Origin: Gari tellinella | Taxonomy: Eukaryota > Mollusca > Bivalvia > Cardiida > Psammobiidae | Reading direction: 5' to 3' | NCBI GenBank assembly: GCA_922989275.2 | Contig: OV277872.1 | Span: 28,598,119-28,662,118, forward strand | DNA: 64,000 nt | In this document: positions 59,968 to 64,000 of the stretch, piece by piece | Layout: each line of letters begins with the position of its first letter | How positions within the stretch are numbered: the first letter of the stretch is position 1 | Notes under the pieces: model-generated | What the model was told of the DNA's origin: nothing | Seen by the model: the letters and a program-made list of their open reading frames with translations, nothing else | The model's database searches: none | Translations under genes and position numbers: made by a program

Positions 59968-60778
59968 ACAGAATAGGATATACACATTACTAGTTGATAG
60001 TGCGATACAGGGCGATGTATTCAGCTCCAAACGTGTTTGGTGGAAATAGTCGATCTGACGAGCGCCTCGGTGCGAGTCTGATCGGTTGTTTCCGTCAAAA
60101 ACGTCGAGAGATTAATACAACACTCTGTAACACAGTGCAAACTGGTGATTTGTTTATAAATATGCCTTGGATATGCCACCAAAAACAACTAAATAGATGT
60201 TTAAATCGTTTTATATCCAGGATCATTAATTATTTGAAGAAGAACACCAATTATTGAATACCACAGACAATAACACGGAACTTGTACGAAAATGACGTCA
60301 CGCTGAATCGAAAACGAAGTTGAAGTAAAATAAAAGGCGGCCGATACATTGTACAAGTTGGACGATAAAGACTCTTGTATTTTAATGTGCAGATATACGC
60401 GGAAACCGCTGCATGGTATCATAAAAATGCATAATATTATGTCGTACGACACATGTTGTCGTAAGTCCGATTTAAAACAATCAAATTTTCAAAATTCTCA
60501 TTTTTTATTTATTTCTCAATCTAATACTGTCTTGTGACATCTATTTGGAATTATCTTTTCAACGCGAATCCAAAGAGATGTCACAAGGCAGTATTAGATG
60601 AAGATATAATAAATTGGATGTATTTTAAGGTTTTGAATTACGACCCTATTTTGTCGTACGACGTTTCGAAAGATCAACCCCTTATAACTAACACAATTTA
60701 GTGGCCGTAATAGAGAGGTCCTATTGTACTAAAACTGAGTAAAAAGTCACAGCAGTGCTCCAGATAAGGTGGGTATTA
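59968..60778. other. Gene-free stretch with a short inverted repeat
   Basis: Contains a 23 bp inverted repeat (60520-60542 against 60576-60598, one mismatch) around a 33 bp spacer, two GTCGTACGAC motifs (60441 and 60653), and a solo right end of MITE D (about 60703-60727). Open frames here have no recognisable domain. Confidence 0.5.
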
Positions 60779-61024
60779 CAGTGGAGAATGTGTTATTCTT
60801 TCCCAATAAACGCGTTTACGCTAAAACTATTATTTCTATTGCAAACAGTTTGGAGCCAGATCAGACGCCGGGTATCCCGGCGTCTGATCAGGCTCCAAAC
60901 TGTTTGCCACCAAGATAAAAATGAATTATCAGAATTGTCCAAAAGTTGCACTTTTCTACGTTTTAGTGTTTTGCGTTTGCGTACGTTTGCGTTTAAACGG
61001 GAAAGAATAACAGATTATCCACTG
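60779..61024. mobile_element. MITE A copy outside the array
   Basis: TA-flanked, inverse orientation, hairpin at about 60841-60906 with GCCGGGTATCCCGGC tip. Being outside the tandem array it shows that MITE A moved independently. Confidence 0.75.
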
Positions 61025-61058
61025 TAACACTTCGCTACCATGGTATTATCTGCTTTAA

Positions 61059-61267
61059 CTCCTTTACTGCCGTGACGTCATCAATTTTAAACAATTGTCG
61101 TCTGCTTTTATTTCCTAAATTTTAATTTTTGCTATTTTGACTGAAATTATATTGAAATGATTGTCAAACAGTTTGGATCCTGATCAGACGACGCGTAACG
61201 CGGCATCTGATCAGCATCCAAACTGTTTGCAAAAAACTGCTGTGCTCGGGGTAAGGCAGTGAAGGGG
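61059..61267. mobile_element. TTAA-flanked MITE carrying hairpin 1
   Basis: TTAA at 61055-61058 and 61268-61271; inverted ends CTCCTTTACTGCC / GGCAGTGAAGGGG; family 1 hairpin at 61165-61230. The interior AACAATTGTCGTCTGCTTTT resembles the modules at 3690-4860. Confidence 0.6.
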
Positions 61268-61271
61268 TTAA

Positions 61272-61447
61272 ACAACTGTCGTCTGCTTTTATTCTAAAAT
61301 TTAAATTTTAGTTACTTTGACAAAAGAAATGTTGAAATGAATGCTAATTAGTTTAGATCCGGATCAGACTCCGCTTTATGCAGCGTCTGATCAGGATCGA
61401 AACTGTTTGCCAGTAACCAGTGTACTGAGAGTAAGGTCGTGAAGAGG
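61272..61447. mobile_element. Second, left-truncated TTAA MITE
   Basis: Directly follows the TTAA of the previous element, lacks the left inverted end, keeps the right end GTCGTGAAGAGG|TTAA (61448-61451) and a family 1 hairpin (about 61344-61410). Confidence 0.5.
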
Positions 61448-61464
61448 TTAACCCTATTATTTTT

Positions 61465-63048
61465 AGCTCACCTGAGCCGAAGGCTCAGGATGAGCTTTTG
61501 TGATACCATTCCGTCCGTCGTCCGGTATCTGGCGTCCGTCGTCCGGTGTCCGTCGTCCGTCGTACGTTCACATTTTCAAACAACATCTCCTCAGAAACCA
61601 CTGACCCGATTTCAACCAAACTTTGTCAGAAGCATCAGGGCAAATGGGAACGAAATACTGTTCAAAGTTTTTGGCTAGAGTTATTCCCCTTGCTGTGGGA
61701 CCAGATTTTCTAACATGACCGTATAGACAACTTTTAATGCATAATGCATAATCTTAAAAAATCTTCTTCTCAGAAACCCAAAGGCCCAGACCTTTGATAT
61801 TTGGTATGTATCATTACCTAATGATCTTCTAGCAAGATTGTTCAAATTTTGACCCTGGGGCCAAAAATGGCTCCGCTCTAGGGCTTTTCAGTTGTTCTTA
61901 GGAAAACGTTTAAAAATCTTCTTCTCTGAAACTGTATGGCCTAGATCATTAATATTTGACATGTAGCTTTGTCTTATGGTCCTCTACCAAGATTGTTCAA
62001 ATTATGACCCCGGGTCAAAATTGGCCACGCCCCGGGGCTTATCAGTATTACATAGACTTATATAGGAAGGAAAACCTTTAAAAATCTTCCTCTCAGTAAC
62101 TGTAAGGCCAAGATCTTTAATATTTGGCACAAAGCTTTGCCTTGTGGTCCTCTACCAAGATTGTTCAAATTATGACCCCCGGGTCGAAAATGGCCCCGCC
62201 CTTGGGCTTATTAGTTTTTCATAGGAAAACCTTTAAAAATCTTCTTCTCTGAAACTGTATGGCCTAGATCATTAATATTTGACATGTAGCTTTGTCTTAT
62301 GGTCCTCTACCAAGATTGTTCAAATTATGACCCGGGTCAAAATTGGCCACGCCCCGGGGCTTATCAGTTTTACATAGTCTTATATAGGAAAACCTTTAAA
62401 AATCTTCTTCTCTGAAACTATAAGGCCAAGATCTTTAATAGTTGATACATATCTTTGCCTTGTGGTCCTCTACCACGATTGTTCAAGTTATGACCTCCGG
62501 GCCAAAAATGGCCCCGCCCTTGGGGTTATTAGTATTTCATAGGAAAACCTTTAAAAATCTTCTTCTCTGAAACCATAAGGCCCAGATCATTTATATGTGA
62601 CATGTAGCTTTGCCCTATGGTCTTCTACCAAGATTGTTCAAATTATGACCCCTGGATCAAATTTGGCCCCGCCTTGGGGCTTATCAGTTTTACATAGACT
62701 TATATAGGAAAACCTTTAAAAATCTTCTTCTCTAAAGCTGTAAGGCCCAGATCTTTAATATTTGACATATACGTAGCTTTGCTATGTGGTTCTCTACCAG
62801 GTGTGTTCAAATTATGACCCCCTGACTAAAATTGGCCCCGCCCTGGGCTTGTCGGGTTTTCTTTTAACAAATCTTCTTCTCTTAAACTGTAAGGCCCAGA
62901 TCATCAATGTCTGAGAGCTTCGCATGGTGGTCCTCTACCGAGATCAAATTATGACACCTGGGTCATAGCTATATCAAAATGTTGTCTTGCCCAGTCAGCT
63001 TCTAATGTTCTCAGGTGAGCGAAATGTGGCCCTCTGGGCCTCTTGTTC
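61465..63048. mobile_element. CTCACCTGAGC-ended element with internal tandem repeats
   Basis: About 1.6 kb from AGCTCACCTGAGCC to CTCAGGTGAGCG and GGGCCTCTTGTT, a pair of inverted ends. A GTCCGTCGTCCG simple repeat (61507-61565) is followed by seven or eight diverged units starting GGAAAACCTTTAAAAATC and containing ATTGTTCAAATTATGACC, at 61901, 62069, 62224, 62388, 62542 and 62708. I associate this type with bivalve genomes; its class is not certain. No protein. Confidence 0.65.
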
Positions 63049-64000
63049 TTATTTCTCTACAAAAAAGAGAAATCAACAAGTAATATCTTTCAAAAAGATA
63101 TTCGAAATACAAAACCCCCGGTAATTTAAACCTTATCCAGCCGATCAGAGATTCTCGCATTAATTTACTGTTTATTTATCAAACTATATTCATGGAGTTT
63201 CTTGAAACAAACTACATGTATAATTGAACAAATCGTCGCCTTATTCTTATAATAAGCTATCAACATTTTGTACAGTTTCGTGTAAAACGCTTCCAAACAT
63301 TCAAAGTGTATTATTTTACTCAATTTCGTCTTTATTGAAAAAATAAAAAAGCTTATGAAAGACCTTGCAAAATTCTATAACCATACACAATCACGGTCTT
63401 TATTTATGATAGTTTTTCAATAACTTAAATATTAATTTTGGAGATAGCTCTAAATTCAAAATTTTTTTATTTTATTTTTCAGTATTAGCCTATAATGCGT
63501 TTGCGGGACATAGCCTAGTATCATATAAAAAGATATTTTCATTATAAGCTCTCAGTGATAATTTCACCTGTGTATCCCGAGTCCTATACTCATTCAATTT
63601 GCCAGGGACTCATTATTTAAAAAGTTGCGAGTCCCATGGATCCATAGCTTTTCCGGCTTTTATTTACCTATTATCTATAAGCAAACAGAAGCTTAAAGCA
63701 GGCAAATTCTGCTTTACTTTCAACCTGCTTTAAATGATCACCTGTCTTCAGAACTAGAACAAGTTATTGGATATTGCGTTAATTTTTCACCTCAAGGACC
63801 AAATGTTTATTGTTTTACAGATTGTGCATCCCCAGGACTCATTCATCCGATTTCTAAAATTATCACTGATCTCTATCTCCAAAGAAAACACAAAGCAAAC
63901 AATGCTATATAAGTATTGTTTTTCCTGATAAATTACATAAAATACACCGTTTAAAGCACAGGTACTTGACACATAGATCTAGATTTATTACCAAAAAAAA
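63049..64000. other. AT-rich DNA with a half hairpin, no gene seen
   Basis: No exon or ORF with recognisable coding character. At 63691-63732 a family 2 hairpin keeps 13 bases of its left arm joined to the right arm, so the tip and most of the left arm are gone. A GGGACTCATT / CAGGACTCATT repeat occurs at 63605 and 63832. Confidence 0.5.

Noticed and set aside
59994..60257. 87-residue frame in the right flank
   Set aside because: No domain, no splice context, no second copy to compare.

Overview
The window looks like intergenic and intronic DNA of an invertebrate animal, most likely a bivalve or another lophotrochozoan. It shows spliceosomal GT-AG exons, very short exons in AT-rich DNA, dense TIR-bearing MITEs, a Penelope-like retroelement and a CTCACCTGAGC-type element of a kind I associate with bivalves. 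The taxon is inference. There are no prokaryotic genes, no CRISPR and no tRNA or rRNA genes that I can see.

Most of the window (1-59220) is a head-to-tail array of one large unit. The right end of the last copy is 59220, where it runs into ancestral flanking repeat. The same base in the other copies (3415, 16992, 32954, 48918) is followed by the start of the next unit, so those are the duplication junctions. This gives the tail of unit 0 (1-3415), unit 1 (3416-16992, about 13.6 kb), units 2 and 3 (16993-32954 and 32955-48918, about 16.0 kb each) and unit 4 (48919-59220, with an internal deletion).

The host gene in each unit is on the + strand and has not been assembled by simple ORF calling, because its exons are 21-123 nt long. 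Five exons (called A, micro, Z, Y and T here) join in consistent phase. They encode the C-terminal end of a zona pellucida (ZP) domain with its closing cysteines, an RRRR furin-type site, a juxtamembrane stretch, one transmembrane helix and a short cytoplasmic tail. Three five-exon 3' cassettes are present (9082-14337, 22704-30313, 38668-46277). The leftmost unit keeps only exon Z and the rightmost only Y and T. Upstream ZP exons are not in the repeat unit, except for a possible ZP-N-end fragment at each unit start, so the cassettes are 5'-incomplete or act as alternative 3' ends of a gene that begins left of the window.

Units 2 and 3 carry, in the micro-Z intron, an identical 5'-truncated Penelope-like element. 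Its reverse transcriptase and GIY-YIG endonuclease frame is broken by one TGA; unit 1 has 40 unrelated bases there. Introns and flanks are packed with MITEs of at least four TIR types (two TA-target types, TTAA-target types and an hAT-like type). Many share one of two nearly perfect 60-90 nt hairpin cores, although their TIRs are unrelated. Several rearrangements sit at hairpin tips or remove one hairpin arm, so these palindromes appear to drive the instability of the array.

The right flank (59221-64000) holds an hAT-like MITE, another hairpin MITE, TTAA elements, the 1.6 kb CTCACCTGAGC element with internal tandem repeats, and gene-free AT-rich DNA.
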